The position numbers and the translations under genes are program-made. Below, piece by piece: positions 9,767-18,731 of a stretch of 64,000 nt of DNA. This stretch comes from Leuconostoc miyukkimchii (GTDB taxonomy: Bacteria; Bacillota; Bacilli; Lactobacillales; Lactobacillaceae): contig NZ_BPKY01000001.1 of assembly GCF_019656055.1 (NCBI RefSeq), positions 1-64,000 on the forward strand, given 5' to 3'. How positions within the stretch are numbered: position 1 is the stretch's first letter; each line of letters begins with the position of its first letter. The notes beneath the pieces were generated by a model that made no database searches, had not been told where the DNA came from, and worked only from the letters and a program-made list of their open reading frames with translations.

Positions 9767-10061
9767 AACGATGAAAAGATGAGTAGTTTGATATCAGTTT
9801 TAAGAGAGTTTACGTTTGGTGAGAGTAAACAACAAAGTCGAATGAAAATGGTCTTGGAGTACAGTTGTTGTGAGCATGGGAATAATACCATACAAGCATG
9901 AACCGGGAGAGCCCGTTATAGCTACCATGATTCCTGTGATGCTATTTTTATAACTAGCAGCGATCATGTATGAGGTGTGCTTTTTTTTGCATACGAAAAC
10001 CGGGTGGTAACACGAGAAGTCGTCCCGCAATCTGATTAGGTTCAGATTGCGGGATTTTTTT
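9767..10061 (+). promoter_or_regulatory. T-box leader (tRNA-sensing riboswitch), probably methionine
   Basis: The leader shows the ordered T-box landmarks. They are an AGAGAG element (about 9803-9808), a distal stem I hairpin GTTTAC/GTAAAC with GGTGAGAG in its loop (9808-9830), the stem III region, the T-box proper CGGGTGGTAACACG (10001-10014) and an intrinsic terminator. In this family uncharged tRNA pairs with the specifier and with the T-box bulge, stabilising the antiterminator. Downstream genes are methionine-related, which predicts an AUG specifier. Candidate ATG triplets are at 9876 and 9898, but I could not fold stem I well enough to choose. Confidence 0.9.
10024..10061 (+). terminator. 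T-box terminator
   Basis: A 12-bp stem CCCGCAATCTGA / TCAGATTGCGGG (10024-10035 with 10042-10053) followed by seven T. The 5' arm overlaps the 3' end of the T-box antiterminator sequence, as expected for a mutually exclusive switch. Confidence 0.92.
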
Positions 10062-10100
10062 GTGTCATTAAGGTATTAAAACATAGGGGAATGGTAGATA

Positions 10101-11501
10101 ATGGCAAACAAGTTAAAACGTATGATGAGTGCGCGTCAGATACAAATGATAGGACTCGCTAGTGGTATTGGAACGGGATTATTTTTATCCTCTGCTTTTA
10201 CTATTCATGAGGCTGGTGCATTTGGTGCAATATTAGCGTATTCTGTTGGTGCCTTTTTGGTTTACCTGGTGATGTTGAGTGTCGCAGAATTATCAATTGC
10301 CATGCCGCAAACAGGTGCTTTTCACTATCACGCGCAAAAATTAATCGGTCCGGCCACTGGATTCTTTGTTGCAATCTCTTATTGGCTTACTTGGACAATT
10401 GCACTGGGTTCTGAATTTACAGCATCAGGAATTATTATGCAAAAATGGTTCCCAAATATTCCAGTGTGGGCATTTTCAGGACTATTCATTGTTATCATCT
10501 TATTGAGTAATATTTTTTCAGTGAAAATATTTGGAGAAAGTGAGTATTGGTTGGCAGCCATTAAGGTCGTGGCAATTATTGCATTTCTTGTCATTGGTGT
10601 ATTGATTCTAACTGGTGTGTTACATTCGAGTCAAACAAGAGAAGCTGGTTTTCAAAACATTTTTAGTCATGGTGTGTTCCCAAATGGTATTGGTGCTGTA
10701 TTTACAACAATGTTAGCAGTTAATTTTGCCTTTAGTGGTACAGAATTGATGGGAATTACTGCTGGTGAGGCTAAAAATCCAAGTCAGGCTATCCCTAAAG
10801 CAATTAAAGCAGTGTGGTGGCGGCAACTTATCTTTTTTGTGGGGAGTATTACAATCTTAGCAGCCATTATTCCTTACAATAAAGCAGGTATTACTGAAAG
10901 TCCATTTGTAACAGTATTTAGTATGATTGGCATACCTTATGCTGCTGATATTATGAACTTTGTTATCCTAACGGGAATTATTTCAATGGCAAATTCTGGA
11001 TTATATGCATCAACACGAATGTTATGGTCGTTAAGTCATGAAGGATTAATATCACCAAAATTTGAAAGAACTAATAAAAATGGCATTCCAGTATTAGCAT
11101 TATTTGCGAGTTTAATAGGCGGCTTATTAGCCCTAGGTTCTAGTGTAATTGCTGCCGGATCACTATATTTGATTTTGGTAGAAGTTTCAGGTTTAGCTGT
11201 TGTGTTCGTCTGGGTGGCAATTAGTTGGTCGCATTATAAATATTATCAACTATTGAAACAAGAAAATAGATTACAAGATTTAAGGTATCCTAATTGGGCC
11301 TATCCTTTATTACCATTAGCAGGATTTATTGGTTCGTCGTTGTCAATTATTTTAGTTGTCTTTGATCCAGTTCAAAGGCCGGCGTTACTTTGGTCAGTAC
11401 CATTTATTATTATTGTATACGGCTATTATTATTTACGATTTACACGACATGCCAAAGTAAATCTAAATCAAACAAAAAAATTTGAGGAAGAAATCCTATA
11501 A
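10101..11501 (+). CDS. mmuP: Amino acid permease, probably S-methylmethionine (MmuP-like)
   Basis: 466 residues, 12 predicted membrane helices, APC/AAT family. The N-terminal motif QIQMIGLASGIGTGLF matches the GG.IGTG.F substrate-binding helix 1 of amino acid permeases. The gene directly follows the T-box terminator and overlaps by one base a homocysteine S-methyltransferase gene. That is the mmuP-mmuM arrangement used to import S-methylmethionine and turn it into methionine. Substrate is inferred from that pairing and the T-box, not from residues. RBS AGGGGAATGG is upstream. Confidence 0.8.
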   Translation: MANKLKRMMSARQIQMIGLASGIGTGLFLSSAFTIHEAGAFGAILAYSVGAFLVYLVMLSVAELSIAMPQTGAFHYHAQKLIGPATGFFVAISYWLTWTIALGSEFTASGIIMQKWFPNIPVWAFSGLFIVIILLSNIFSVKIFGESEYWLAAIKVVAIIAFLVIGVLILTGVLHSSQTREAGFQNIFSHGVFPNGIGAVFTTMLAVNFAFSGTELMGITAGEAKNPSQAIPKAIKAVWWRQLIFFVGSITILAAIIPYNKAGITESPFVTVFSMIGIPYAADIMNFVILTGIISMANSGLYASTRMLWSLSHEGLISPKFERTNKNGIPVLALFASLIGGLLALGSSVIAAGSLYLILVEVSGLAVVFVWVAISWSHYKYYQLLKQENRLQDLRYPNWAYPLLPLAGFIGSSLSIILVVFDPVQRPALLWSVPFIIIVYGYYYLRFTRHAKVNLNQTKKFEEEIL

Positions 11502-12409
11502 TGACACAATTTAATGAGTTACTCGTGAAAGACAAAACAATTATATTAGATGGTGGGTTTGGTAGTGAACTAGAGAAAAGGGCAATAGATTTGGACAATA
11601 ATCTATGGTCAGCCAGCGCACTGATTCAATCTCCCGATACTGTGAAAGAAATCCATCAAGATTATCTTAATTCCGGGGCTGAAATTTTAATCACTGATAC
11701 GTATCAAGCAAATCCAAAAACTTTTACGAATGCGGGCATTAGTGAAGAGCAAGCATTTCAATTAATTGATGTGGCTGTACAACAAGCAAAAGCGGCAATT
11801 AAAGCTAGCCACAATAGTGCTGTAGTAGCAGGTTCAGTCGGACCTTATGGCGCATTTTTGGCAAATGGTGCAGAATATACTGGTGACTACAGCTTGTCTA
11901 GTGCAGAGTACAAAGCCTTTCATCGACCTCAAATAGCACGATTAATAGCAAACGATGTTGATTTAATCGCTTTAGAGACGTTACCTAATTTTGAAGAGGC
12001 AAAAGCATTAGCAGAACTATTGCAGGATGAGTTTCCTTTGATAGATGCATATTTTAGTTTTTCTACAGAAGCAGGAGATCACTTGTGGGATGGCACTAAA
12101 CTGTCAGAGGCAGTGGCGTATTTTGAACCATATCAACAAATTAAAGCTATTGGCATTAATTGTACGGCACCTGAAAATATTTTAATCGCATTAGGAAACA
12201 TCGTACCAAACACGACAAAAAAAGTCATTGTTTATCCAAATGCAGGAGAAATATATGATCCGATATCTAAGGCTTGGCTGACAAAAAGTGGACCAATTAA
12301 TTGGCAACAGTTAGTGCCTGTTTGGCAGGAAGCCGGGGCCGATATTATTGGTGGCTGTTGCCGTACGAGTCCTACTGATATTAAAGCAATTTATCAAGCA
12401 GCTAAATAA
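11501..12409 (+). CDS. mmuM: Homocysteine S-methyltransferase (MmuM-like)
   Basis: 302 residues. It transfers a methyl group from S-methylmethionine (or SAM) to homocysteine, giving methionine, in the cytoplasm. The N-terminal ILDGGFGSELE, the middle INCTAPENI and the C-terminal GGCCRTSP provide the three conserved cysteines that bind zinc in this family. Length is normal. The ATG overlaps the permease stop by one base (TAATG), so the pair is translationally coupled. It is the second gene of the T-box transcript. Confidence 0.9.
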   Translation: MTQFNELLVKDKTIILDGGFGSELEKRAIDLDNNLWSASALIQSPDTVKEIHQDYLNSGAEILITDTYQANPKTFTNAGISEEQAFQLIDVAVQQAKAAIKASHNSAVVAGSVGPYGAFLANGAEYTGDYSLSSAEYKAFHRPQIARLIANDVDLIALETLPNFEEAKALAELLQDEFPLIDAYFSFSTEAGDHLWDGTKLSEAVAYFEPYQQIKAIGINCTAPENILIALGNIVPNTTKKVIVYPNAGEIYDPISKAWLTKSGPINWQQLVPVWQEAGADIIGGCCRTSPTDIKAIYQAAK

Positions 12410-12440
12410 TATCGTAGTGTGTATTTAAGGGGAGGTTTAG

Positions 12441-12460
12441 TAGTCTATTGTAATAGACTA
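12441..12460 (+). repeat. Small perfect hairpin between mmuM and metF
   Basis: TAGTCTATT-GT-AATAGACTA, followed by TTTTATAATT. It is AT-rich and weak as a terminator. A good Shine-Dalgarno sequence (GGGGAGG, about 12429-12435) lies just before it, while the metF ATG comes 18 nt after it with no closer RBS. Folding of the hairpin would shorten the effective distance, so a role in metF translation is possible. Confidence 0.65.
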
Positions 12461-12477
12461 TTTTATAATTAAAATTT

Positions 12478-13370
12478 ATGACAAAAATAACAACAATTTA
12501 TCAAAAAAAACAAGCGCCAGTACTATCTTTTGAACTTTTCCACCGAAAAAAGACAGTGCCATTGAATCGCTCTACCACACATTAAATGAGGTAGATCCGC
12601 AAGCACTTGGCGTCGACTTTATTAGCGTCACATATGGTGCTGGTGGTTCAGGTAATAGCGAAAAAACAAGACAGCTTGCCGAATATATTCAAAATACATA
12701 TCATATACCGGCGTTACATCATTTAACAGGTGTTAATCAAACACCTAAGTCATTAAGAGAAAATCTAGATGCCATCCAATCAGCAGGTATAGAGAATATT
12801 TTGGCATTACGTGGTGATTTACCAAATGATGATTATGTCAACAATGATTATCCATTTGCAAAAGATTTAATTCAAGATATTAAGTCATACACTGATTTAA
12901 ATGTTGGGGCAGCAGTTTACCCAGAAGGACATGTTGACAATCCAGTAACTGGTATTAGTTTAAATGGCGTCAGGGAAAAAATATTGAGTGGAACAGATTT
13001 TTTGATTTCACAATTATTTTTTGAAAATAATGTTTTTTATGGCATGCAGGATGCATTGCGAGCAAATTATATGAAGATACCAGTATCTGCTGGTATTATG
13101 CCAATCATTAGTAAATCACAAGTTGATAGAATGACGTACATGATTGGTTCCTCATTACCAGCACATCTGATTAAAATCGTCCATAAATATGAAAATGATC
13201 CCGAAAGCTTGCAGCAAGCAGGAATTGAATATGCCTTAGAACAGATACATGATTTAATCAATCATGGCGTTGATGGTATACATATTTACGCGATGAACAG
13301 ATCAAAAGTTCTAGAAGACATGTTACCAGTTATTAATCAAGAAATTCAGAAAAAGGCATTAATAAAATAA
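12478..13370 (+). pseudogene. metF: Methylenetetrahydrofolate reductase, frameshifted
   Basis: The enzyme would reduce 5,10-methylene-THF to 5-methyl-THF, the methyl donor for MetE. From ATG 12478 the frame reads MTKITTIYQKKQAPVLSFELF and then runs to a stop near 12585. From about 12540 a second frame resumes the family sequence (FPPKKDSAIESLYHTL, then DFISVTYGAGGSG, ALRGDLP, QLFF) to 13370. One extra T in the TTTT run at 12536-12539 would restore SFELFPPKK and a 297-residue protein, the normal length. So this is a one-base deletion or a sequencing error. Internal starts after the break (for example near 12801) would lack the N-terminal strand of the barrel. Confidence 0.9.
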
Positions 13371-13406
13371 GTTTATATTTTAAATTAAACGGAGAAGGTA
13401 TGTAGT

Positions 13407-14762
13407 ATGAGTGAGAGTAATTTAAAAAGAACGTTATCGACAAAAGATTTGGTAGTTTATGGCATTATATTTATGATACCGGTAGCACCAATAGCATTTT
13501 ATGGCTCGTTCCTAGTACCTGCCAATGGCATGGTAGCCTTAGCTTATTTGGTAGGAATGGTCGCTATGCTTTTCACTGGTTTTAGTTATGCGACAATGTC
13601 GAACAAATATCCCTTTTCTGGCTCTGTATATACCTATATTCAGCAAGGAACAAATTCAGCTTTGGGATTCATTGCAGGATGGGGAATTTGTTTAGATTAT
13701 TTCCTTATTCCAACAATTACTTATCTTATTAGTGCTACGTTTGGTAAACAGTTATTGCCATTTGTACCATTTTGGGCTTGGATTATTATTCTAACTGTAG
13801 TCAACACAGTCATTAATCTATTGGGTGTAGATGTTGTTTCTAAAATTAGCTGGGGTCTATTTGGTCTACAAGCGATCGTGTTATTGAGTTTTATAATTGG
13901 TACAGTGTTTGGGTTAATCAACGGAACGATACAGCCACATTCAATTTCATTATATAATCCACAACATTTTAATTTCTCCGGCGTACTTCAAGCAACAGGT
14001 ATAGTAATTGTTTCATATTTAGGATTTGATGCGATTAGTACACTATCTGAGGAAGCAAAAGATCCAAAAAAATCTATTGGAAAGGCTATTTTATTATCCA
14101 TCATTTCAATTGGAACGTTATTTGTGATAATAACAATTTTAGCTGGATTCGTCGCACCGGACTATACAAAATTAAATCCTGACACTGCATTTCTAGATAT
14201 TCTAGGCAAGGTTGGTGGTCAATGGTTAGTTACGTTAGCCAATATTTCTATTATTTTGTCATTTGGATTTGCCAGTGGTCAAGAAGGTCAAACTGCTATT
14301 TCAAGAATTCTATTTGCAATGGGCCGAGATGGCATATTACCTAGACAACTGGCTTGGATACATCCAAAATACCGTACACCGTGGGTGGCAATTATTTTTG
14401 TAGGTATAGCAGCGTTAGTCACATCATTTCTACTAGACATGACAACAGTATCTAATCTAGTTAGCTTTGGTGCCTTATTCGGATTTATTTTGTTAAATTT
14501 TGCGGTAATATGGCAATTTTATATACGAAATTCGGATAAGTCTTTGATTAATACGATAAAGTATGCCATATCACCATTGATTGGCTTGCTGGTTAGTGGC
14601 TGGATATTCATCAGTTTGTCACCTATTGCTAAAATTGTTGGGTCGGTATGGTTACTTGTTGGTGTTTTAATTCTTGTTGCTAATACACGATTTTTTACAA
14701 CAAGTATTCCCAGATTTAAATTTGAACAAGTTGCTGAATTAGAAAGAAAAGAGGATAAATAA
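13407..14762 (+). CDS. APC-family amino acid permease
   Basis: 451 residues with about 12 membrane segments. The helix 1 region VVYGIIFMIPVAPIAFYGSF is typical of the APC superfamily. It differs clearly from the AAT-type permease at the head of the operon. RBS GGAGAAGG is upstream of ATG 13407. It sits 36 bp behind metF and 1 bp before the cyclase gene, inside the methionine block, so its substrate may be methionine or a sulfur-containing relative. Substrate is not readable from the sequence. Confidence 0.8.
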   Translation: MSESNLKRTLSTKDLVVYGIIFMIPVAPIAFYGSFLVPANGMVALAYLVGMVAMLFTGFSYATMSNKYPFSGSVYTYIQQGTNSALGFIAGWGICLDYFLIPTITYLISATFGKQLLPFVPFWAWIIILTVVNTVINLLGVDVVSKISWGLFGLQAIVLLSFIIGTVFGLINGTIQPHSISLYNPQHFNFSGVLQATGIVIVSYLGFDAISTLSEEAKDPKKSIGKAILLSIISIGTLFVIITILAGFVAPDYTKLNPDTAFLDILGKVGGQWLVTLANISIILSFGFASGQEGQTAISRILFAMGRDGILPRQLAWIHPKYRTPWVAIIFVGIAALVTSFLLDMTTVSNLVSFGALFGFILLNFAVIWQFYIRNSDKSLINTIKYAISPLIGLLVSGWIFISLSPIAKIVGSVWLLVGVLILVANTRFFTTSIPRFKFEQVAELERKEDK

Positions 14763-14763
14763 T

Positions 14764-15513
14764 ATGGCAGAATCTATTAATTTATTACAAACGTTGCATG
14801 CACTTAAAGCTTCTAAATGGGTGGATTTGACACATGAATTTGGACCTAATAGTCCGCATTTTCCAGCGTTTGATCCAGCTCGTTTTGAAACTCTTTTTAC
14901 AGTTGAAAAAGATGGATTTTATGTTAAAAAATATACCTTCCCTGGTCAATATGGCACTCATATTGATCCACCAGTTCATTTTGATGATTCAAAACAAGTT
15001 TACATTGAAGATTTAGAATTAAAAGATTTATTTTTGCCGCTTGTTGTCATTGATTTTTCCAAATCTGCTCAGCAAAATCCCGATCAATCTATAGGGGTTG
15101 CAGACATCAAAAATTGGGAAGAAGAGAATGGTGAGATTCCTGCTAATTCATTTGTCGCGTTGCGAACTGATTGGGGAAAGCGCTGGCCTGACGTGAAAAG
15201 TTTTGAGAATCAAGATGACAGTGGGCAAAATCACTATCCTGGTTGGTCAGTTGCTGCTTTACAGTATATTTATGAAACAAGACATGCTTTTGCAAATGGA
15301 CATGAGACGTATGATACTGATACTGCGGTCGAACAAACAAATGGTTTACCAGCAGAATTTTATGTCTTGAGTCATGGCCATTATCAAGTAGAGTTACTAA
15401 CCAATTTGGATCAAGTACCTGCAACTGGCAGCATCATATCTATTGGTGTACCAAAGGCAGAAGAAGCACCAGGTTTTCCAGTGCGAGCATTTGCTATTAT
15501 TCCAGAAAAATAA
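14764..15513 (+). CDS. Cyclase/kynurenine formamidase-like metal hydrolase
   Basis: 249 residues. The sequence QYGTHIDPPVHF near residue 60 is the HxGTHxDxPxH metal-binding signature of the cyclase family (bacterial KynB, isatin hydrolase and relatives), except that Q-Y replaces the first H-x. A histidine-bearing YVLSHGHYQVE segment lies near residue 205. No tryptophan pathway genes are nearby. Its position one base after the permease stop and before metE suggests a role in processing an imported amino-acid derivative, which is a guess. Confidence 0.78.
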   Translation: MAESINLLQTLHALKASKWVDLTHEFGPNSPHFPAFDPARFETLFTVEKDGFYVKKYTFPGQYGTHIDPPVHFDDSKQVYIEDLELKDLFLPLVVIDFSKSAQQNPDQSIGVADIKNWEEENGEIPANSFVALRTDWGKRWPDVKSFENQDDSGQNHYPGWSVAALQYIYETRHAFANGHETYDTDTAVEQTNGLPAEFYVLSHGHYQVELLTNLDQVPATGSIISIGVPKAEEAPGFPVRAFAIIPEK

Positions 15514-15704
15514 TAGCTAAAATAGTTAAAAAATGAATGAAAGGTCGTTATGGATGAGAGTCTTAAGTCAGATTGTTTATTATTTACATACTAATAAAAT
15601 TGTGACAGCGGTTTTCTTAACTGGCAGCGGTGCGATGGATATTGTCATGTGACATGATACGTTTGTTTGTAGACGTTGAATGGTTCATAAAAAGGAGAAT
15701 ACAC
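15514..15704 (+). other. Leader region of metE
   Basis: 190 bp without a gene. It contains two copies of CAGCGGT (about 15606 and 15624) and an interrupted palindrome TGTCA-TG-TGACA (15643-15654). A loose promoter-like stretch (TTGTTT about 15578, TAATAA about 15592) is present. No T-box or SAM-riboswitch landmarks were found. These repeats could be a protein-binding site controlling metE separately from the T-box. Confidence 0.4.
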
Positions 15705-18008
15705 ATGACACATCAAGTAAAATCATCTGGTTTGGGTTATCCAAGAATAGGTGAGCAACGTGAATGGAAGAAACTATTAGAACAATACTGGCATGGAAAT
15801 ATTGATGACAATGCATTTGAAGATACAGCTAAATCACTTCGCTTGGACAATTTAAAAAAGCAAGTTGCATTCGGTTTAGATGTTATTCCTGTAGCAGATA
15901 ACTCAAACTATGATCATGTTTTAGACACATTAGCTGCATTTAATTTAATTCCCACAAGATTTGGGAGCTACAATAGGCCACTAACATTGAATGAATATTA
16001 TGCTGTAGCACGGGGTAATAAAAACAATGTTGCGGCTGATATGACCAAATGGTTTAACATTAACTATCATTACACGGTACCAGAATTTGATCATACACAA
16101 CCACGATTACTAGAGAACCGTTGGTTAAAGTATTGGCAAGAAGCGAAAAACGAATTAAATATTAATGGTAAGCCGGTAATTTTGGGGCCTATTACATTGA
16201 TAAAATTAGGTAAGCTAAATGGTGACTATGTTTCAAATAGTGAATCTATTAACCAATTACTTGATCAAATCTTACCACTTTATGTTCAAGTTTTTGAAGA
16301 ATTACAGGCAGCAGGAGTTGAGTGGGTGCAATTAGATGAGCCAACGTTAGTTAAGATTGAAGATGACTCAGAAGTTGCGCCATATCAACGTGCTATAGAA
16401 GCATTACGTGCAGCCGCACCTCAATTAAACATTGAATTACAAACTTATTTTGATGCAATTGATCCTTACGAAGCAATTACAAAACTACCAGTTCAAGCAA
16501 TCGGACTTGATTTTGTGCATGGCCATGATGAAAATATTGAAAATATTCGTCAGTTTGGATTCCCAGAAGATAAAATTTTAGCTGCTGGTGTGATTGATGG
16601 GCATAATATTTGGGCTGCTAATTTAGATGAAAAGTTAGCGCTAATTAATGATTTAAAAAAATCGTCATCAGCACTTTGGATTCAACCATCTAATTCCTTA
16701 CTTCATGTACCAATTACAAAAAAATATGAGACACAAGCATCACCAGAGTTATTTGGTGGTTTGGCGTTTGCAGATGAAAAAATACAAGAAATTGTTAACT
16801 TGACAAAAGCAACTAATGATCAAGATGTGACTGAAGCATTTGAAGAAAACCGACAAGCATTACGACAACTGAAAGAATCAGCTGCACGTAATAATGAAGC
16901 TGTGCAAGCCGCAATTGCCCAGTTACCAGACCAAAAATTCGAAAGACAAGCTGTGTATGCCAAGCGTCAATTGAAACAACAAAAAAGACTAAATTTACCC
17001 AAGTTACCAACAACTACGATTGGGTCATTTCCACAATCATCAGAAGTTCGCGCCCAACGCGCAGCTTGGAAAAAAGGCAAAATAACTGATGAACAATATC
17101 AACAATTTATCCAATCTGAAACAAAGCGCTGGTTGAAAATACAAGAGAAAATAGGACTTGATGTATTAGTACATGGTGAATTTGAGCGGACAGATATGGT
17201 TGAATATTTTGGTCAAAAATTAGCCGGATTTTACGCAACACAAAATGGTTGGGTACAATCATATGGCTCACGTGGTGTGCGACCACCAGTAATATTTGGT
17301 GATGTCAGCTATACAGAACCAATTACTGTCAAAGAAACGGCTTTTGCACAATCTCAAACTGACAAGCCGGTGAAGGGCATGCTAACTGCGCCGTTAACAA
17401 TTATCAATTGGTCATTTGTGCGTGATGACATCCCACGTGCAACAGTACAAAATCAAATAGCGCTCTCATTACGTCAAGAAGTCAATAATTTAGAAGAAGC
17501 TGATATCAAAATTATTCAAGTTGATGAGCCAGCTTTGCGTGAAGGGTTACCTTTAAAAAAGCGCCATTGGCAGAATTATTTAGATGAAGCAGTCTATTCA
17601 TTTAAAATTACAACAACTGGTGTACGTGATGATACACAAATTCATACACATATGTGTTATTCTGATTTTGAGGACATTATCGATACAATTTCGAATTTAG
17701 ATGCTGATGTGATTTCAATTGAAACTTCGCGTTCACACGGGGAAATTATTTCGGCTTTTGAAAAAGTAGCCTATGATAAGCAAATTGGACTCGGTGTGTA
17801 TGATATTCACTCACCACGTATTCCATCCGTTGATGAGATAGCTGAAAATATACGTAGAGGGCTGAAAGTCATTAATGACCAACAATTCTGGGTGAATCCT
17901 GATTGTGGCTTGAAAACACGTACTGAAGAGCAGACAATAGCAGCATTGACTAATCTAGAAGAGGCACGAAATCGTGTACTATCTGAATTAACAGTAGCCT
18001 CACGTTAG
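15705..18008 (+). CDS. metE: Cobalamin-independent methionine synthase
   Basis: 767 residues. It transfers the methyl group of 5-methyl-THF-polyglutamate to homocysteine. The N-terminal domain begins GYPRIGEQREWKK. The C-terminal catalytic domain shows TTIGSFPQ, HGEFERTDMVEYF, QVDEPALREG, THMCYSDF and NPDCGLKTR, which carry the zinc-binding His, Cys, Glu and Cys residues. Start ATG 15705 follows AAAGGAGAA; the in-frame upstream extension is not translated. It completes the local route to methionine, but its methyl donor comes from MetF, whose gene just upstream is frameshifted. Two hairpins follow the gene. Confidence 0.95.
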   Translation: MTHQVKSSGLGYPRIGEQREWKKLLEQYWHGNIDDNAFEDTAKSLRLDNLKKQVAFGLDVIPVADNSNYDHVLDTLAAFNLIPTRFGSYNRPLTLNEYYAVARGNKNNVAADMTKWFNINYHYTVPEFDHTQPRLLENRWLKYWQEAKNELNINGKPVILGPITLIKLGKLNGDYVSNSESINQLLDQILPLYVQVFEELQAAGVEWVQLDEPTLVKIEDDSEVAPYQRAIEALRAAAPQLNIELQTYFDAIDPYEAITKLPVQAIGLDFVHGHDENIENIRQFGFPEDKILAAGVIDGHNIWAANLDEKLALINDLKKSSSALWIQPSNSLLHVPITKKYETQASPELFGGLAFADEKIQEIVNLTKATNDQDVTEAFEENRQALRQLKESAARNNEAVQAAIAQLPDQKFERQAVYAKRQLKQQKRLNLPKLPTTTIGSFPQSSEVRAQRAAWKKGKITDEQYQQFIQSETKRWLKIQEKIGLDVLVHGEFERTDMVEYFGQKLAGFYATQNGWVQSYGSRGVRPPVIFGDVSYTEPITVKETAFAQSQTDKPVKGMLTAPLTIINWSFVRDDIPRATVQNQIALSLRQEVNNLEEADIKIIQVDEPALREGLPLKKRHWQNYLDEAVYSFKITTTGVRDDTQIHTHMCYSDFEDIIDTISNLDADVISIETSRSHGEIISAFEKVAYDKQIGLGVYDIHSPRIPSVDEIAENIRRGLKVINDQQFWVNPDCGLKTRTEEQTIAALTNLEEARNRVLSELTVASR

Positions 18009-18040
18009 AATAACGTGATCAATTAAATCGTGCGAGTTAA

Positions 18041-18070
18041 TACCCAAAATATTATTTTGGGTATTTTATT
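18041..18070 (+). terminator. Terminator of metE
   Basis: A 10-bp stem TACCCAAAAT / ATTTTGGGTA (18041-18050 with 18054-18063) followed by TTTTATTTT. Confidence 0.85.
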
Positions 18071-18093
18071 TTGATTAAATATGAAGTGAATAA

Positions 18094-18128
18094 AAAAACA
18101 GCTATCTGATAAAAGAACAGCTGTTTTT
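18094..18128. terminator. Second hairpin after metE, usable in both directions
   Basis: AAAAACAGCT at 18094-18103 pairs with AGCTGTTTTT at 18119-18128. It is A-rich before and T-rich after, so it could stop transcription from either side. Confidence 0.75.
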
Positions 18129-18148
18129 CAAAGAAAATATTGTATGTG

Positions 18149-18175
18149 ATTGTATGATTAAGTTCATCATACAAT
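18149..18175 (-). terminator. Hairpin after the acetyltransferase gene
   Basis: A 10-bp perfect stem ATTGTATGAT / ATCATACAAT with a 7-nt loop lies 16 bp beyond the minus-strand stop codon. No strong T-run follows, so it is a weak terminator or an mRNA 3' stabiliser. Confidence 0.5.
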
Positions 18176-18190
18176 ATATCTCTGCGTATC

Positions 18191-18688
18191 TTAATTTATG
18201 AACTCGTTTACAAGCATACCCATCATGATGCTATCATGATATTGCCCTTCAGCGAAGAAGTGTCCACGAAGAACACCTTCTTCAATAAAGCCTACTTTTT
18301 TATAGATATGAATGGCAGCAGCGTTATCTATATCGACATACAAATACACTTTGTGCATGTTAAGTACCTTGAAAGCATACTCGACACCTGCCATCATAGC
18401 AGCTTGTGCATAACCGTTACCTTGATGATCTGGATGAATGATAATTTGAATTTCTGTATTTCTGTGCAAAGTGTCAATATAGACAAGCTCCACGACACCG
18501 ATGAATTGATTATCATCTTCCACAACAAAACGTCGCTCAGTTTGATCTAATATATGGCGTTCGTACAAAATTTGTAGTTCTTCAAGTGATGTATATGCTT
18601 CCTGAAACCACAAAGCCATTACTTTTCGTGAGTTTTCTTGTTGATAAATATACGGTAAATCTTTCTTTTCAAGCGGTCTAATTTTCAT
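18191..18688 (-). CDS. GNAT N-acetyltransferase, SpeG-like
   Basis: 165 residues. The acetyl-CoA binding motif HPDHQGNGYAQAAM (about 90-103) follows a strand pair containing ELVYIDTLHRNTEIQIII. The overall pattern, including MKIRPLEKKDLPYIY at the start and YKKVGFIEEGVLRGHFF near the end, resembles spermidine N-acetyltransferase SpeG. Polyamine acetylation is therefore likely but other amine substrates are possible. It is a single gene with its own terminator, 43 bp downstream of thyA on the same strand. Confidence 0.8.
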   Translation of the reverse strand: MKIRPLEKKDLPYIYQQENSRKVMALWFQEAYTSLEELQILYERHILDQTERRFVVEDDNQFIGVVELVYIDTLHRNTEIQIIIHPDHQGNGYAQAAMMAGVEYAFKVLNMHKVYLYVDIDNAAAIHIYKKVGFIEEGVLRGHFFAEGQYHDSIMMGMLVNEFIN

Positions 18689-18731
18689 TTTTACTCTTTC
18701 AGTTGCTTTCAGTCATTGTTTTGATGAAAAA

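Noticed and set aside
12801-13370. A short 189-residue MetF-like gene starting with TTG
   Set aside because: It is the tail of the frameshifted metF; matching sequence continues upstream in the same frame to about 12540.
15514-15704. SAM riboswitch or second T-box before metE
   Set aside because: No GGTGG T-box core, no terminator and no recognisable SAM-binding architecture.
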